A DNA stretch of 64,000 bases from Choristoneura fumiferana (GCF_025370935.1 NC_133498.1:4489652-4553651); one strand, 5' to 3'; counted from the first letter of the stretch, positions 1 to 11,518 are shown. Translations and numbers: made by a program. The notes: generated by a model not told the origin, from the letters alone.

Positions 1-379
1 GCAAAATGATTTATATAACATTAATGTAATATTTATTGTAATTTAATTATTTCCTATTTTTTTTATTTTATTGTATAATTATTTAAATTCATAAGTTAAA
101 AATTTGTATGCTGAAAGGCAAGACATGAAGGACAGGACATCAAATTATTGTACATCTATGTATTCAATTTAATAATTGTATATAGGAACTCATGTTTGAC
201 AAATAAATTATCTTTATCTTTATCTTTTAAAAAAAAGTACTGAATTGATCCAATTCGGCTTGTATTAATTGTGTTTTAATATATATGTAACAATAAAATT
301 AAGTGTAGTTTTAATTTGTTAGTTTGTTTAAGTACCTAAAGTTGCAACAAATTAATTTAAGAAGTAAGAAGTTTAAAAG
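1..379. other. AT-rich intergenic DNA, no gene seen
   Basis: Very AT-rich. A stretch ending TTTATCTTTATCTTT at about 215-228 resembles the short-repeat tail of a non-LTR element (a similar ACAAATAAATTATTTTTC tail is at 26570). No coding segment was recognised. Confidence 0.3.
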
Positions 380-525
380 TATTTTTTTTTATCTAAGCGT
401 CGTCGGTGTCGGGGGACCGCTAAGGTTAATACTTAAAAAAATACAACATAATTATGTACTTTAGTTTCCTGTTAACCTTAGCGGTCCCCTTAGCGACACC
501 GACGACGCTTATATAAAAAAAATAT
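380..525. mobile_element. Palindromic MITE-like element
   Basis: Near-perfect inverted arms: AAGCGTCGTCGGTGTCG at 395 onward is matched by its complement ending at 510, and the match extends into flanking T-rich / A-rich ends. The loop is about 45 bases. There is no coding capacity. Confidence 0.7.
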
Positions 526-894
526 TAAGTACTAGGTACTTATACTAAATTAACTTAGGCTAATTTTGCGGGACACCAGCATAGTCCCCGCGGGATAGGG
601 ATAAACGAATTCTTCGCAGATGAAGTCGCGGGCTACAACTAGGTGTACTAGGTAGTGCATATTTTTTTTTCTTTTTAGTTGTCTTTTTTAGCGGGGTTTT
701 TTTGTCAGCGTTTTTTTCGGGCGTTTTTTTATTTTTGCTGGCGTTTTTTGATGTCGCGGATTTTAAAAATATTAATTATTGATGATTAGGTACACAGGAT
801 AATAAAGACAAGTGATCTAATAATAAGAGTTTTATTTTTACATTACAAGCTTTTACTTAACTTGCAATGTACGTATGTCTCGTCTTTTGATGAC

Positions 895-990
895 TGGATC
901 GTTAAGTTGTTAGCGACCCACGAAGCTAGCTCGCGGGTTTGATTCCCGTGACGGGCAAATATTTTGTATGATGAATGTTTGTATGGAAAG
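895..990 (+). mobile_element. Fragment of tRNA-headed SINE (family S2)
   Basis: Contains a box-B-like GGGTTTGATTCCCGTG followed by GGGCAAATATTTTGTATG. This is the same head-body junction as the fuller copies at 39041 and 60614, but diverged and truncated. Confidence 0.5.
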
Positions 991-999
991 ATTAACAAA

Positions 1000-1265
1000 A
1001 AAAAACCGACTCCAAAAAAATATAAAAAAATAACAAAAATGGAACCGACTACAAAACCCTTAAAAATATTTTTCTAGGTACGTACTAGCTCGAAGTCAGT
1101 GCCTCAGCACGAGCCAGCAGGAGTGGGACAATAGTCTACCTCTTTTAAATACTATGGGTTTCAATCCCTCCTGCTGGGTCGTGCTGAGTCATCGACTTCA
1201 AGCTAGTACGTACCTACCTAGAAAAATATTTTCAAGGGATTTGTAGTCGGTTCCATTTTTTGTTA
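1000..1265. mobile_element. Foldback element with ~90-bp arms
   Basis: Left arm (GGAACCGACTACAAAACCC through CTAGGTACGTACTAGCTCGA) is repeated in inverse at 1190-1255. The centre carries GCCTCAGCACGAGCCAGCAG and its partner. A sister of the central motif lies in the foldback at 5290-5600 and at 40628-40700. Confidence 0.7.
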
Positions 1266-1721
1266 AAAAACTTCTTTATTTCTTACTTTTTAGTGATTCG
1301 TAGCTAAAGAACATCTCACAACGATTCCATTAAGCCCAAACACGACTTATTTGCTTTGTTTTATTACAGAGTTCCGTTGCCTACCTTCTGGCTTCAGCAT
1401 CAGATCAGTTCGAAAGAATCATTAACTTAAAGCTTCTTCTTAGTCGCTTATCTAGGTATATTAATCATGATCGTGTATAGACGAGCGAGCATTACTTAGC
1501 TTTGATGAGTTTCATTGGTCATCACGGTCTTCTTCATCAGGTCCAGGTTACCAAATGATACTTTCTGAATGTAAATGCTCATCTTAATGCTAAAAATGCC
1601 AAAATCGCCATAGGTGTGCCTATAAAATTTGAGGTTTGCCCTCGCTTTCCCTAGGATCCCATCATCAGATCCTCAGAAAAATACCCTTTCGATTAAAAAA
1701 ATAATTTTGAAAATCGGTCCA

Positions 1722-2146
1722 CAATGAGGGCTATCGTTTTTTGTCTCACTAGATGGCGCACTGTTGCGTGAGGTTTTTAAGTGTGGCTTTCAGAGTCTGT
1801 TATTACGGGCGTTAAAACAAAGTTTAGATTAAAATCATATTAATACACCTTAAAACGGTACCATAAAAATATCCAGCAACCACAGTGTTGCTTAGTCCCG
1901 TTTTGTTCGGAAAAAGGAAGGACAAAGTTTCCGAAAGACAAAACTGTCTCAAAACACAGACATTCATTGCCCCGTAACGCATAATTGCCATAATTAATTT
2001 CAGGTAATGCAAAATATTCACAAAATTATTCTAATTATAAATAAACCCAAAGTAGCTCACCCAAAAACTATGAGATTTGACATTTCGGAGACCTCACGCT
2101 ACACTAGCGCCCCTAGCGGCGAATTCATTCGCGATAGCCCTCATTG
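1722..2146. mobile_element. DNA transposon remnant / MITE with CAATGAGGGCTATCG ends
   Basis: CAATGAGGGCTATCG at 1722 is matched by CGATAGCCCTCATTG ending at 2146, and the inner TAGATGGCGC / GCGCCCCTAG are also roughly inverted. The body shares about 55 bases (ending near the CATAATTGCCATAATTAATT stretch) with the element at 3517-4075. No intact transposase was found. Confidence 0.7.
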
Positions 2147-2159
2147 ACTGAGTAATCGG

Positions 2160-2260
2160 TGAACATACATAAAAAAAATACAAACATTGGAACATAGAAC
2201 CTCCTCCTTTTTTGAAGTCGGTTTTAAATGTAGTTTGGATGACAATGCAAGCACAGTCAA
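2160..2260 (-). repeat. Interspersed repeat fragment (AACCTCCTCCTTTTTTGAAGT type)
   Basis: The motif AACCTCCTCCTTTTTTGAAG is the complement of the GGAGGAGGTTCTCAAGTCGA motif seen at 5013. The adjoining TGTAGTTTGGATGACAATGC recurs at 47456. It is a decayed repeat without coding. Confidence 0.5.
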
Positions 2261-2699
2261 AAAAAAGTACGGTCAGCGAAATAGCTTGTGTATAAATGAC
2301 ATTTTTAACAAAAACTTATTCCCTTTTATGGTACTGAAACTCTCTGAAATCTCTATATACCTGTGTTTTCTGTACTGCTTACTGTTGTTTTAGTGTTGGT
2401 TCTCTATCATTTGCCCGAATTTCATATTGTTGCTATAATTCAATATAATTAACTAAAACAATAAGGTTGAATTTCTAAGTCAATGGATGTGGTCTAACTT
2501 TTTAAGGGTTAAAATAGTACCTACTGTGTGTATAATGCCATCTACCGAAAAGTTCTTGAACTCGGCAGAAGCCAGTGAAAGGTAGAAAGCTAGCTAGTGT
2601 CAAAATGTTAACGTAGAACAGAAATCTTGATTTAACTCGCAAAGCGAATATAGATGGCGCTTTTATCAACGTTTTATCAAACTTTATCAACTTTATGAT

Positions 2700-2912
2700 A
2701 ATATATTAGCTTTTGCCCGCGTGGAATTCGGTTATCGCACGCTGTTGTTGTGGAACTGTGATTTTTTCCGGGATAAAAAGTAGCCTATGTTTCTCTCTGG
2801 CCCATAAAATATCTCTATGCCAAAAATCACGTCGATCCATCGCTCCGTTTTGACGTGAATGACGAACAAACATACAAACACACACACTTTCGCATTTATA
2901 ATATTAGTATGG
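2700..2912 (+). repeat. Interspersed repeat, 'GGGATAAAAAGTAGCCTATG' family (R1t)
   Basis: Runs from TAGCTTTTGCCCGCGTGG to TTCGCATTTATAATATTAGT. The same order of motifs is found at 52158-52386, and looser relatives are found throughout the window. It is probably a truncated non-LTR or SINE tail common in Lepidoptera. Confidence 0.65.
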
Positions 2913-3184
2913 ATTTTTGTTAGTTTACGAATATTTTAAATAAAATGGCAAGTTTGCGAAGCCCTGCTATACTAACTATAGCTTATTTGTACTCCCTTGG
3001 GGCTTTGCCATTTTTTACGACGCCCCTCAATCTAGCCCCCAAACACACTAAGCAATTTTAGTAATTAATAGCCTAGTACTTAACAGGTTATCAGTTTGGA
3101 AATTGCCACTCTCTATTCTTTTTCTACGTTTATTTTTGACCAGTATGGACAATTGTACAGCGCCTCTACAAATAATTTACGCCG

Positions 3185-3516
3185 TCGCTATTGAGTACGG
3201 TCACTGTAACTCATGATAGTGGTAGTGTACCTGTTCTTTATTATTTACGCTCACTCGACTCGGTCGCATCGACACTCGACATCCTAGGGCCTAGGGCGTC
3301 GCAGGTGACTATTTACCGGCGGTACAATACCGACATGATATTTTGTGCCACGCCCATAGAAACTCTTGTCAGTTTGACACCAGTTTGTATGGACGTGTAC
3401 ACGAAATATCGGGTCGGTATTTCCATGTCGGTATTATCTGTGCCGGTAAATAGTGTCACACGGTGTCGCGACGCACAGTTTTGGAATCCCTGTGGTATAG
3501 CACAAAGCTTAATTAC
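3185..3516. repeat. Higher-GC foldback segment
   Basis: Inverted arms pair CTATTTACCGGC...ATACCGACATG (about 3310-3338) with CATGTCGGTAT...GCCGGTAAATAG (about 3424-3454). The outer GGGCGTCGC loosely pairs with GCGACGCAC. The balanced GC creates long chance open frames on both strands; no protein family was recognised. Confidence 0.5.
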
Positions 3517-4075
3517 TTTTCTCAAAAATGTCCGTAAAAGTTGACATTATTCTTTACATATCAGAAGGTGAAGTGCATAGTTTATGGTCAGCGAAAAATT
3601 AAAAAGTTAAAAAGATTGCAGGCGCGCTAGCTCGACAATAATGAATTAGCACGCCTGCAGTCAGTCACAATTTTTTTTTAAAGTTAAAAAGGCCATGGAA
3701 ATTTTGGCACAAGTCGTATACAGCCAAGTCTAATGGCCGGTATCAGATATTTTGTTGGAACAGCTAGTGGTGTTTTCGATGGAAAAATTCTTCAGTTTAT
3801 TACCTGAAATTAATTATGGCAATTATGCGTTACGGGGCAATTAATGTCTGTGTTTATTTTTAATGAAAAAAGGCGGGAAAGCATATAAAAATATTGAAAT
3901 AAAATTAAATGTTTATATTTTGAGAAAAAGTTTATTCAATTTCAGAATTATTCACCATTTTTGAGATAAGCTTTATATTAGTCTCGGCTGGAATAGCAAT
4001 TGCTGGCTTCGTATTAGTTTAATACTCATACTCAGTCAGCAATTGCCTACTTCCAGGCCACGACAATAATCTACT
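3517..4075 (-). mobile_element. Non-autonomous element, copy 1 (inverted relative to 42086-42644)
   Basis: About 550 bases shared with 42086-42644 in opposite orientation. Landmarks are GTCAACTTT, the small palindrome around GCAGGCGCGCTAGCTCGACA, the CCGGTATCAGATATTTTGTT segment, and the GCAATTGCTGGCTTCG end. This copy has about 58 extra bases near 3800-3855 that also occur in the element at 1722-2146. Confidence 0.7.
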
Positions 4076-4935
4076 ATTATATTTATTTATTTATGTGACT
4101 GATACATAATTATGTGCAGGCGCATACATAATTTTATCTACATGCATATCATAAGTTTTCTACAATATGTTCAGATATTATACCTGCATTTTCGAGTTAG
4201 TGGGTTCTATAATCAAAGTTTGTAGGCATTTTTTTTTTAATTGATAGCTACGAGATTTGAAGGCATAAAAAAAAAATTGAGTCAACAGTTATAGTTTTTT
4301 TAATTCATAAACAATCTAGACTTGAGTCGATTTTGATTCTCAATTGTTATACGAGTATTCATTCGCGATTCAAAAAAATGTACCTATGGAACAATGATTT
4401 TATTATTGAATGAAATTACGAATCGACTAATTCGACTATCGCAACCACACACAATTTTTCTTTTAAGTTGTTCGAAACTTAAATGTAATTAAAGTATCGC
4501 TTACCGGTACTTTAATGTTAACATTAAGATGCAACCACAGATAGAAGTTTCTTGATGTAGATCATTTGCTTATCGTCTCTGAACATGTTATAGGGAAGTT
4601 ATGATATGTATGTAGATAAATAACGTTAAAGTTGGAGGTGAGAGTAATTTTACTGTCAATTTTAGAGAGATTGGACTTAGGTTTACCTTTTTGTACATAT
4701 TTCCTTGTTTTGTACAATAAAGAGTACAGACAAACTTATCTTTAAAATAAATAAAGTTGCAATAAATAAAAACTCGACTGCCTTGAAAAAACTTAAAAAC
4801 TGACTAAATACCTAACAATTTTCCTGGACCTGGTACCTACTTTTGGTGGAAATTTTGGTGCTGGTCACAATTTTGAATGGTTCCCGGCTGTTGAATGACT
4901 TCTAGTTTCTAGTATAGAGTTCTAGAATAGCTACT
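4076..4935. other. AT-rich intergenic stretch, nothing recognised
   Basis: No gene was seen. A perfect 12-bp palindrome AATGTTAACATT lies near 4513. Otherwise the stretch is AT-rich unique-looking sequence. Confidence 0.4.
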
Positions 4936-5150
4936 GGATTTTTTTTCTTTTTAGTTTGTACTCATACTTTAAGTTTTTTAAGACAGTCGGCTTTTTAACC
5001 GACGAAAAAAACGGAGGAGGTTCTCAAGTCGACGCGTATATATATATATATTTATGTATGGCCACGCATAACTTTTTACAGAGTTGTTCGATTTTGATGA
5101 TTCTTTTTTTATTGGAAAGCGTATACCCCGAGAGTGGTCCCATTTAAATT
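4936..5150 (+). repeat. Interspersed repeat, GGAGGAGGTTCTCAAGTCGA family
   Basis: The order TTTTTAGTTTGTA, AAGTTTTTTAAGACAGTCGG, GGAGGAGGTTCTCAAGTCGA, then a short TA run is a very common lepidopteran repeat. A complementary fragment is at 2190-2225. Confidence 0.6.
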
Positions 5151-5284
5151 TGGAAAAATATTCCTACCCTAAGGGTAGGAAAACAGGGGATGATTGATTA
5201 ATTGATTTTCATAATTCTTTTTTTATTAGATAGGGTATACCTTGAAGTTGGTATTATATACATTTGGGAAACAAAACACCCCAA

Positions 5285-5605
5285 GGGTAGGAAAACAGTA
5301 TAAAATAAAAACTTTTTAACAAAAAAATTGAACCGCCGAAAAAACTGAAAAGCAAAAAATAATACCTTTTTTGTTTAACGTTAATCTACGAGTAGGTACC
5401 AGTAGGCACGAGCCAGGAGAAGTGATAGCAGGCCATCAGGTAGACGACTATAGGTCCACTCCTCATGGCTCGCGCTGAGGCACCGACTTCAAACTGGTAC
5501 CTAGATTAGGGTCAAACAAAAAAAGGTATTATTTTTTGCTTTTCACTTTTTTCGGCGGTTCAATTTTTTTGTTAAAAAGTTTTTATTTCTTGTTTTATGC
5601 TTTTT
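5285..5605. mobile_element. Foldback element with long A/T-rich arms
   Basis: Arms of about 100 bases: AAAACTTTTTAACAAAAAAA and GGTATTATTTTTTGCTTTTC are inverted partners around a core holding GGCACGAGCCAGGAG and GGCTCGCGCTGAGGCACC. The core is related to the one at 1080-1215. Confidence 0.7.
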
Positions 5606-5839
5606 GTGTTGTGGCAGTAACAAAGTACAGTCAAACTCAAACGTAGCTAAACAGTTACTTTCGAGTTGACTGTACAATTAATAATATGCAAATAGAGAAT
5701 AATCATTTAATTAATAACATCGGAAAATCCCAAGTTTTGCACGAGGAAAACAAACGCTAAATAATTGCTAACTTACCGTAGCACTTAACCATACGGAGTC
5801 GGCACAAAAATACTAAAATATTTTGAATTAATAAATTGC

Positions 5840-5995
5840 CCTATACAAGTACAATACAATATAATTAATCTTTATTTTACACCACAATAATAAGCGATAA
5901 CAGAAAACAGGGTACAGAGAGAGAAAATTATGCAAGCCTTGTCGCTTCAGGGCGATCTCTTGCAGGCAACCTATTTGACAACAACAAGTTTTAGA
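5840..5995. repeat. Interspersed repeat fragment (CGCTTCAGGGCGATCTCTTG)
   Basis: AATACAATATAATTAATCTT, an ACAGAGAGAGAAA stretch, then CGCTTCAGGGCGATCTCTTG. The same order recurs at 34575-34850 (CGCTTCAGAGCGATCTATTT). Confidence 0.5.
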
Positions 5996-6249
5996 CAACT
6001 TTAATGTAAATACTTACAATTTCATCTTTGAAATTCCCTAATTCTTTAGAACTGAGGAGATTTTTTAGTCAAGATATTTTTTGTTAAATTATATAAAAAA
6101 ATATTTAAAGTTTTTTGCCTCCTTCAAAAACTCAACTTTTTTCTTAAAAATATAAAATATGTAATGTTGTCCTTTTTTTGATGTGCTAAATTTCGGCAAT
6201 TTATTTCTTTCTTTCTTTTTACAAGTGTTTTTTTTCACACTATTCATTA

Positions 6250-6453
6250 TTAATTAATCTGTTTGTTTGTAACCTTTTCACGTCTAAACCGCTGAACCGA
6301 TTTAGACGAAATTCGGTGTCCACATAATTTGAGTCCCGGGGAAGGATAGAGGATAATTTTTACTTGGAAAATTGCATATAATTCTTATGGGATAGCGATG
6401 AACTAATTCTACTCGCGAGAAATTATTCGGAGTCGCGGGAAACAGCTAACAAA
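6250..6453 (-). repeat. R1t-related interspersed repeat
   Basis: Carries CGTCTAAACCGCTGAACCG, GAGTCCCGGGGAAGG and GGAAAATTGCATA in the order found at 35728-35882 and 43095-43230. Confidence 0.65.
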
Positions 6454-8727
6454 AATAAATTTGTTTTAATGTCGCCTCCGTTTGGCTTAGTGCTCTAAGC
6501 AGAGCACAGTATTACGTAAACCACTACATTTTCACTAATACAATCATGCAGACGGTAGGAAAGCACGCGATTTTGTTGCGAATTTTTTTTACTGTGTTTA
6601 GTGGCTACTGGCTATTACGACTGTACATGTGTTAATTTTGATTTCCATTCAAAGTCAAAGTCAAAATATTTTTATTCAATTTAGGCTATAACAAGCACTT
6701 ATGTATGTCAATGTACTACCACCGTTGAGCAGGTCGTACTGAGAGCAAAACATCCTGTGTTGCATTTAGTCTTTAGGTATAATGTCCGTGTAATGATTTT
6801 TCTAAGAATTTCGTATTTCATACGGAATCTTTCAAGTTTAGGTATATTTTATACCTTGGGCTGCTATTGAAAAGTAAAACTACTAATAAATTCTCAAGCA
6901 AACTTAGCCGTTATAGTTTTCCTTGAAAGTTTGATATATTTACTACCATCCTGAATTTTTTAAAGTTGAATATTTCGCAAACAAATCACTGAATCGAAAA
7001 ATCGACTATGCAACAATACCCCACGCTATAAGGTTGAATGAGAAAAAAAAAATCACCCTCACTTTACGTATACGGGAGGTGTCGTAAAAAAAATTTTTTT
7101 AAAAATTTTATTGTACCATTTTGTCGGCATAATTTACATATATATCTGTGCAAAAATACAGCTTTCTAGCATTGATAGTCCCTGAGCAAAGCCGCGGACG
7201 GACGGACAGACAGACAGACAGACAGACATGGCGAAACTATAAGTGTTCCGTTTTTTCCATTATTTTGGCTCCGGAACCCTAAAAAACAATTAAGAATTAA
7301 GATAATTAATTATGTGCAGTAAAACAATGCAAAGGTTCTTAATTGGACGTTTTTTAATATCCGTAGCGTTTTTAATTACACCATGTTTTAGCAAAAGAAT
7401 GTGAGTTTTTATGATGTTTCTCCTATGTGCCATGTCAATGTCACTCGTCAAGTTTGTAAATTTGAGCTTTAAAAATGACTGTGAAGTTATTATAATAATA
7501 TTATAATGCATAAAAAAAAACAAAATTAATTTGATAAATTCGTTTTTTATTTATTTAATTTTGCCACAAATTTAATTATTTAACAACACAGGGCAACCGT
7601 TTGTCTCAACTAATTAAGTATGCACGTCAGCACTGAGCGATGCATAGGTACCTACGAGCACACGTATTTGCAATAAAATGCAACCCGTATCACACACAAA
7701 TAACTAGAACAATATTACCTAGAATGATATAACCTTTCCAATCGTAAAGTAAAAAAAAACTGATTATTATAAATCAGAATAAAAATACAAAATTTTATAA
7801 TTACTTAGCTAATAATCTTTATTATTTAAGATTTTATAACTAAGGAGTGCGAAGGACGGGCGAGCCCTCATCTATAATTTAACTTAAATTAAAAAAAATA
7901 CCAAAAAATATGTTCGCGGGAACCCTTCGACAGATTCAGTGTTGAGCTCTAGGTAGGGCCAGGTCGTCCTAGACATTTGGCTTTTCAGGCATTGCACTTC
8001 AAACATATACAAGTCTATCTTACCTTGTTCCTTTCCTTTGACGCAGGACACAAGCCGCCACTGGAATCACACACCAATGTCTTTTGTGATTCGTAAAAAA
8101 TAGTTCCTGCTGGCCAGCGCACACAAACAAACACATAAACAAAGTTCTTAGTATGAAGAATCAATAAAACTGTCCGTATGCAGTAAAATCCGCCGCAATG
8201 ATCTAATTAATTTTTTGCTTTTAGGTAACCTAAGTTAACTCTAACTGAAGTAAGTGGAGTTATAGGGGGGGGGGGAGCTATTTCTAATAGTGGATCATCC
8301 TATGGCTGGAATGATGATGATGATAGGGAAGGAGAGATGTATACTACCCAAAATAAAATAGGAGCCACGGAGTTTTAATGATAAAGCAAAAATAATAATA
8401 AATAACATTTTTTCTCTCCCTTCATTTCTTTAGAAAATGCTCTTTATTTTATTTTTTATTTGTTTTTCCCATGTTGCCATGAATAAAAGTTTTCTTTCTT
8501 TATTTACTTTAATACAAAAAAAAGTTTCAAAATAGTAATGTATTTACTAAATTATTTATAATAAAATCATAAATGTTCGCAAAGTATTTTAAACAAACAA
8601 ACAAAGACTTTATTTTTGCTATAACCACAGGCTATCACATCATTACAGCACAGAAACCTCAATTTTTTCATGTTTTCTAAAACTTGCGGTCAAATAATAC
8701 CTTGTCCAAATAAATTTGAAACCGAGC
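6454..8727. other. Intergenic DNA upstream of the protease gene
   Basis: No gene was recognised. It holds a repeat start AAAGTCAAAGTCAAAATATT (6650), a (GACA)n run inside a common repeat at 7197-7275 that ends TCCGGAACCC, a G-run of eleven at about 8265-8275, and AT-rich filler. Confidence 0.4.
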
Positions 8728-8940
8728 GGTTACATAAAACGTCGCGTCACACACATTTATGTAACCAGTTACCGAGCTAGGGGGGGATCCAAGAGTCATA
8801 CACACAGCCAGTCCGCGACCAACCGCCGCCCGCGACGCACGCCATACCTACCTACCAAACAAAATTAAAAAAAAACATGCAAACTTTTTTATAAAAAAAA
8901 AATTGTCAAAAACAAACATGTTTCAATATTGAAACGTGCA
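8728..8940 (+). promoter_or_regulatory. Upstream region of exon 1, possible core promoter
   Basis: A locally GC-richer patch (8800-8850, CCGCCGCCCGCGACGC) in AT-rich surroundings. It is flanked by an 11-bp inverted repeat (GGTTACATAAA with its complement, about 8728-8765). A perfect 16-bp palindrome GTTTCAATATTGAAAC lies at 8920-8935. These are plausible factor-binding sites, but no factor is assigned. Confidence 0.3.
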
Positions 8941-8965
8941 ACGCGATTTTTATAGTAGTAGTGCG

Positions 8966-8998
8966 TATAAAATGAAAGTGAAACTTCAGGTGCAGTGA
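8966..8998 (+). promoter_or_regulatory. Possible TATA box with overlapping short upstream ORF
   Basis: TATAAAA at 8966-8972 stands 43 bases before the exon 1 ATG. A GCAGTG initiator-like sequence follows about 28 bases after it. The ATG inside TATAAAATG opens a 9-codon upstream ORF ending in TGA at 8996-8998. If transcription starts near 8994 the 5' leader would be only about 15 bases. If it starts further up, the short ORF would be in the leader and could damp translation. The true start site cannot be decided from sequence. Confidence 0.35.
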
Positions 8999-9008
8999 CC
9001 GATTCAAT

Positions 9009-9657
9009 ATGTTGAGCGAAAAATGGAAAGTGTTTGTGTGTCTAGCTACGTTTGTGGTCGCGGGCGAGTCGAGCCGGGCGCTGAGCCTAGTCCAGGACTC
9101 CTATAGGCCCATGTTCATCCAAAAATACAAGCCTAGACGCTCTAGAGTCTTATTCCTTGACGACCACGAGAACTATCAACCCGTAGGTCGCGGCGAAATA
9201 GATTTGACTTTAGAAAAAGTGAACTCGAAAATAAAGTTTGACGACGCCTCTGACTATGACTTCACATCTCCTGAAGTAACGGAATCTCCGAAAATAGAGG
9301 AATATCCTTCTGGTAATGAGCGTTTCTATGAACCAAGGATACGACCCTTTCAATATCCTCAGTATTACCAAGGAAGGTTCGGGCGGTATGCACCAAACTT
9401 TAACATAGAGCCTTACCATGTCCCATTTTCGCCAGCTGTTCGTAATAGTTTTTACGCCCCGAACACCGGCTGGAAAGCGAGAAGTCCTCGCGTAGTGTTC
9501 CCTTACAGTGACGTTAACGTGCTTACTAATTCTCATGCTGGACCAGCGCCTTTTAATGACAATGTAGTGTTTAAAGAACAGAGTTTCGTGAATGATGTTG
9601 GTGAGAATGACTTGGCGTTGCAAGATGACAACAACGCTGATGCTTTCGCGGAGAGAG
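9009..9657 (+). CDS. Secreted trypsin-like serine protease, exon 1 (signal peptide, N-terminal region)
   Basis: First coding exon of the five-exon gene, residues 1-216 plus one base of codon 217. The start ATG has A at -3 and an in-frame TGA lies upstream at 8979, with no other in-frame ATG between. Residues 1-20 (MLSEKWKVFVCLATFVVAGE) look like a cleaved signal peptide, so the product enters the secretory route. Residues about 100-170 are rich in Tyr, Pro, Phe and Arg and have no recognised fold. The exon ends at AG|GTGAGT, phase 1, and the leftover G joins AT of exon 2 to give Asp. Nothing in this exon alone proves the function; that comes from exons 3-5, to which the phases fit. Closest family by memory is the insect stubble-like / CG8170-like S1A proteases, unverified. 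Confidence 0.85.
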
Positions 9658-9677
9658 GTGAGTTTATTGTTCGATAA

Positions 9678-9801
9678 GGTAGATGTCCTAGTGTTCGTCA
9701 GTGTCCCAGTAATTGGCACCTTTAATTTTATGTTATCAGGAATAGGTGACAGTAGGGTGTCATCTACTGGGCATAGCATGTCAGATACTAGGACGTTTAC
9801 C
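9678..9801. mobile_element. MITE of the GGTARATGTCCTAGT family, 20 bases past exon 1 donor
   Basis: GGTAGATGTCCTAGTGTTCG at the left and CTAGGACGTTTACC at the right are inverted. The inner CAGTGTCCCAGT and ACTGGGCA are also roughly paired. Relatives are at 10788, 15668, 19484 and 19968. Confidence 0.65.
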
Positions 9802-9962
9802 GCTCTTTTAAAATAAAAAAACAAAACGTACAGTAGGTACAGTTAACAAAACGTATCGTCAGCAGAAAACTTTTTGTTAAAACAGAATATGCAAGTCAAA
9901 TTTCATCCACTTCATGAGATCGAATTTCCTGAAATTTGGCACGGATATTGTACAGTCGAACA

Positions 9963-10177
9963 AACTGATTCACGCACCAGGGTGAAACCTTTTAATAATC
10001 AATTTCACTATGATTTCCTTGACTAAAGTATGGGATGCCAACATGACATTAGTAGCGCAAAGGTTCCACCCTAACGTCATATTCACATTTCAAGCATTTG
10101 CATAATATGAAATTATAGTGCAATTGAGTATGAAAAGGTCCCACCTTGGTACGCAATCCAGTTTTCTCGACTATAGT
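9963..10177. mobile_element. Short inverted-repeat element
   Basis: CACGCACCAGGGTGAAACCT near 9972 is inversely related to AGGTCCCACCTTGGTACGCA near 10137, with further matching (AATTTCAC / GTGCAATT) inside. No coding was seen. Confidence 0.5.
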
Positions 10178-10787
10178 TTGGATTATATTTGCAAGTACGG
10201 TCAACAAAAAAACGTAGTTATTTATATATATGAAATTTTAACAGAAACTATTTTTAGTAGCCCTAGCATCCCTAATTTTACGACACTTTTAGGGTATTTT
10301 AAGACGGACAAATAAATTTATTATGAAAACATTACACAACTCACACAGAAGTCATTACGCGTAATATTCGTAAGATTGATGATTCCAAAATGACGTTTCA
10401 GATCTCTAATGATACTCGTGACGTGATGACACAACAGACTGTACAATGACTGTATTAGATTTAGATTAAAAAATGCTTTAGACTGTATAATAGGTAATTC
10501 AGTTTTTTGAAATGTATTGTTATTGAAGTGGCATTTCTATAATTTAGCGACAGTGAATCCTTATTTGATTATTTGGGTAATTTATTTGACTGAAATACTT
10601 TTGCTCGAAGTAACGTTTAAAGGCACTTTTGTTTCATATAAATATTTCTTTTGTTAAACATAATAAACGCTGTATGGACAATGATTTAACAAGGCACTTA
10701 AAATTTATTATGAAAAGGTACTGGTGAATTAATTAGATTTTTTTAAGACACTAGCCTATTTCATGCACTTAAATAATCTAAAAGTAA

Positions 10788-10879
10788 GGTACTACGACAC
10801 CCTACTGTCACCTATTGCTTATTTCATAAAATTGAAGGTGCCAACTACTGGGACAGTGACGAGCACTAGGCCATTTACC
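10788..10879 (-). mobile_element. MITE fragment, GGTARATGTCCTAGT family
   Basis: Contains GACACCCTACTGTCACCTAT, GCCAACTACTGGGACAGTGA and GAGCACTAGGCCATTTACC, the complement of the ends at 9678. Confidence 0.6.
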
Positions 10880-11093
10880 ATATCTCTGCCGTGATACACG
10901 CTCAATGCTTTAAAAAGTGATATTTTCATTAAACAGGTAATAATTTTAGATTAGACATTCCATGTCTTGATATACTTAACGCAGCGCACAAATTCTCGAA
11001 TCACGTGTTCTTCTCGCTTTGTCACGACAGTTTTTTACACATACGAGGCTACAATACGCGCTTTGCTGTAAATAAAGCCTTTCATTTGAAATT

Positions 11094-11283
11094 TATCACG
11101 AGGTTTACGGTGAACGAAAATAATTATCATGAGGAAACCTGGACAAACCAGTGAAGCAATTCAATGGTGTGTGTGAAGTTCCTAATCCACACTGGGCCGA
11201 CATTAGAACTACGGCCCAAGCCCTCTCATTCTGAGAGGAGGCCTGTGCCCAGCAGTGGGACTTATATAGACCGGGACGATGAT
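11094..11283 (+). mobile_element. SINE of the (GAT)n-tailed family (S1), 5'-truncated
   Basis: Contains GAAGCAATTCAATGGTGTGT, CTGAGAGGAGGCCTGTGCCC and CAGCAGTGGGACTTATATAG, and ends GACGATGAT. This is the body and tail of the tRNA-derived S1 family, whose full copies (opposite strand) are at 16157, 21295 and 59806. Confidence 0.8.
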
Positions 11284-11518
11284 TCTGTAAGTAGGCCACC
11301 GAGGGCTCTTTTACACGTTTTTTTTCTAAACTACCAGCGCTTTCGGAAAGACCATCATTGCCAAGAAGAATTACAAAAAACTTGGCAGAAAGTCATTTTT
11401 TAAAATAAAATATAAGAGCAATTACAATAAGCAATAAATCGTTTTGCGTTCTCACTAACGGGAATTGTTGCAACCGAAGAAAGACTTCACTCGCGGTTCT
11501 CTCACTGGCCCTTTCTTA

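Noticed and set aside
1824..2021. 65-codon minus-strand frame
   Set aside because: Inside the CAATGAGGG-ended element, with no transposase features.
3191..3544. 117-codon open frame with a long antisense frame
   Set aside because: It lies in a higher-GC foldback segment whose arms explain the open frames on both strands. No family, splice partner or signal was recognised.
9210..9824. 204-codon minus-strand open frame
   Set aside because: Shadow of exon 1 coding; the composition follows the real frame and it runs into the downstream MITE.
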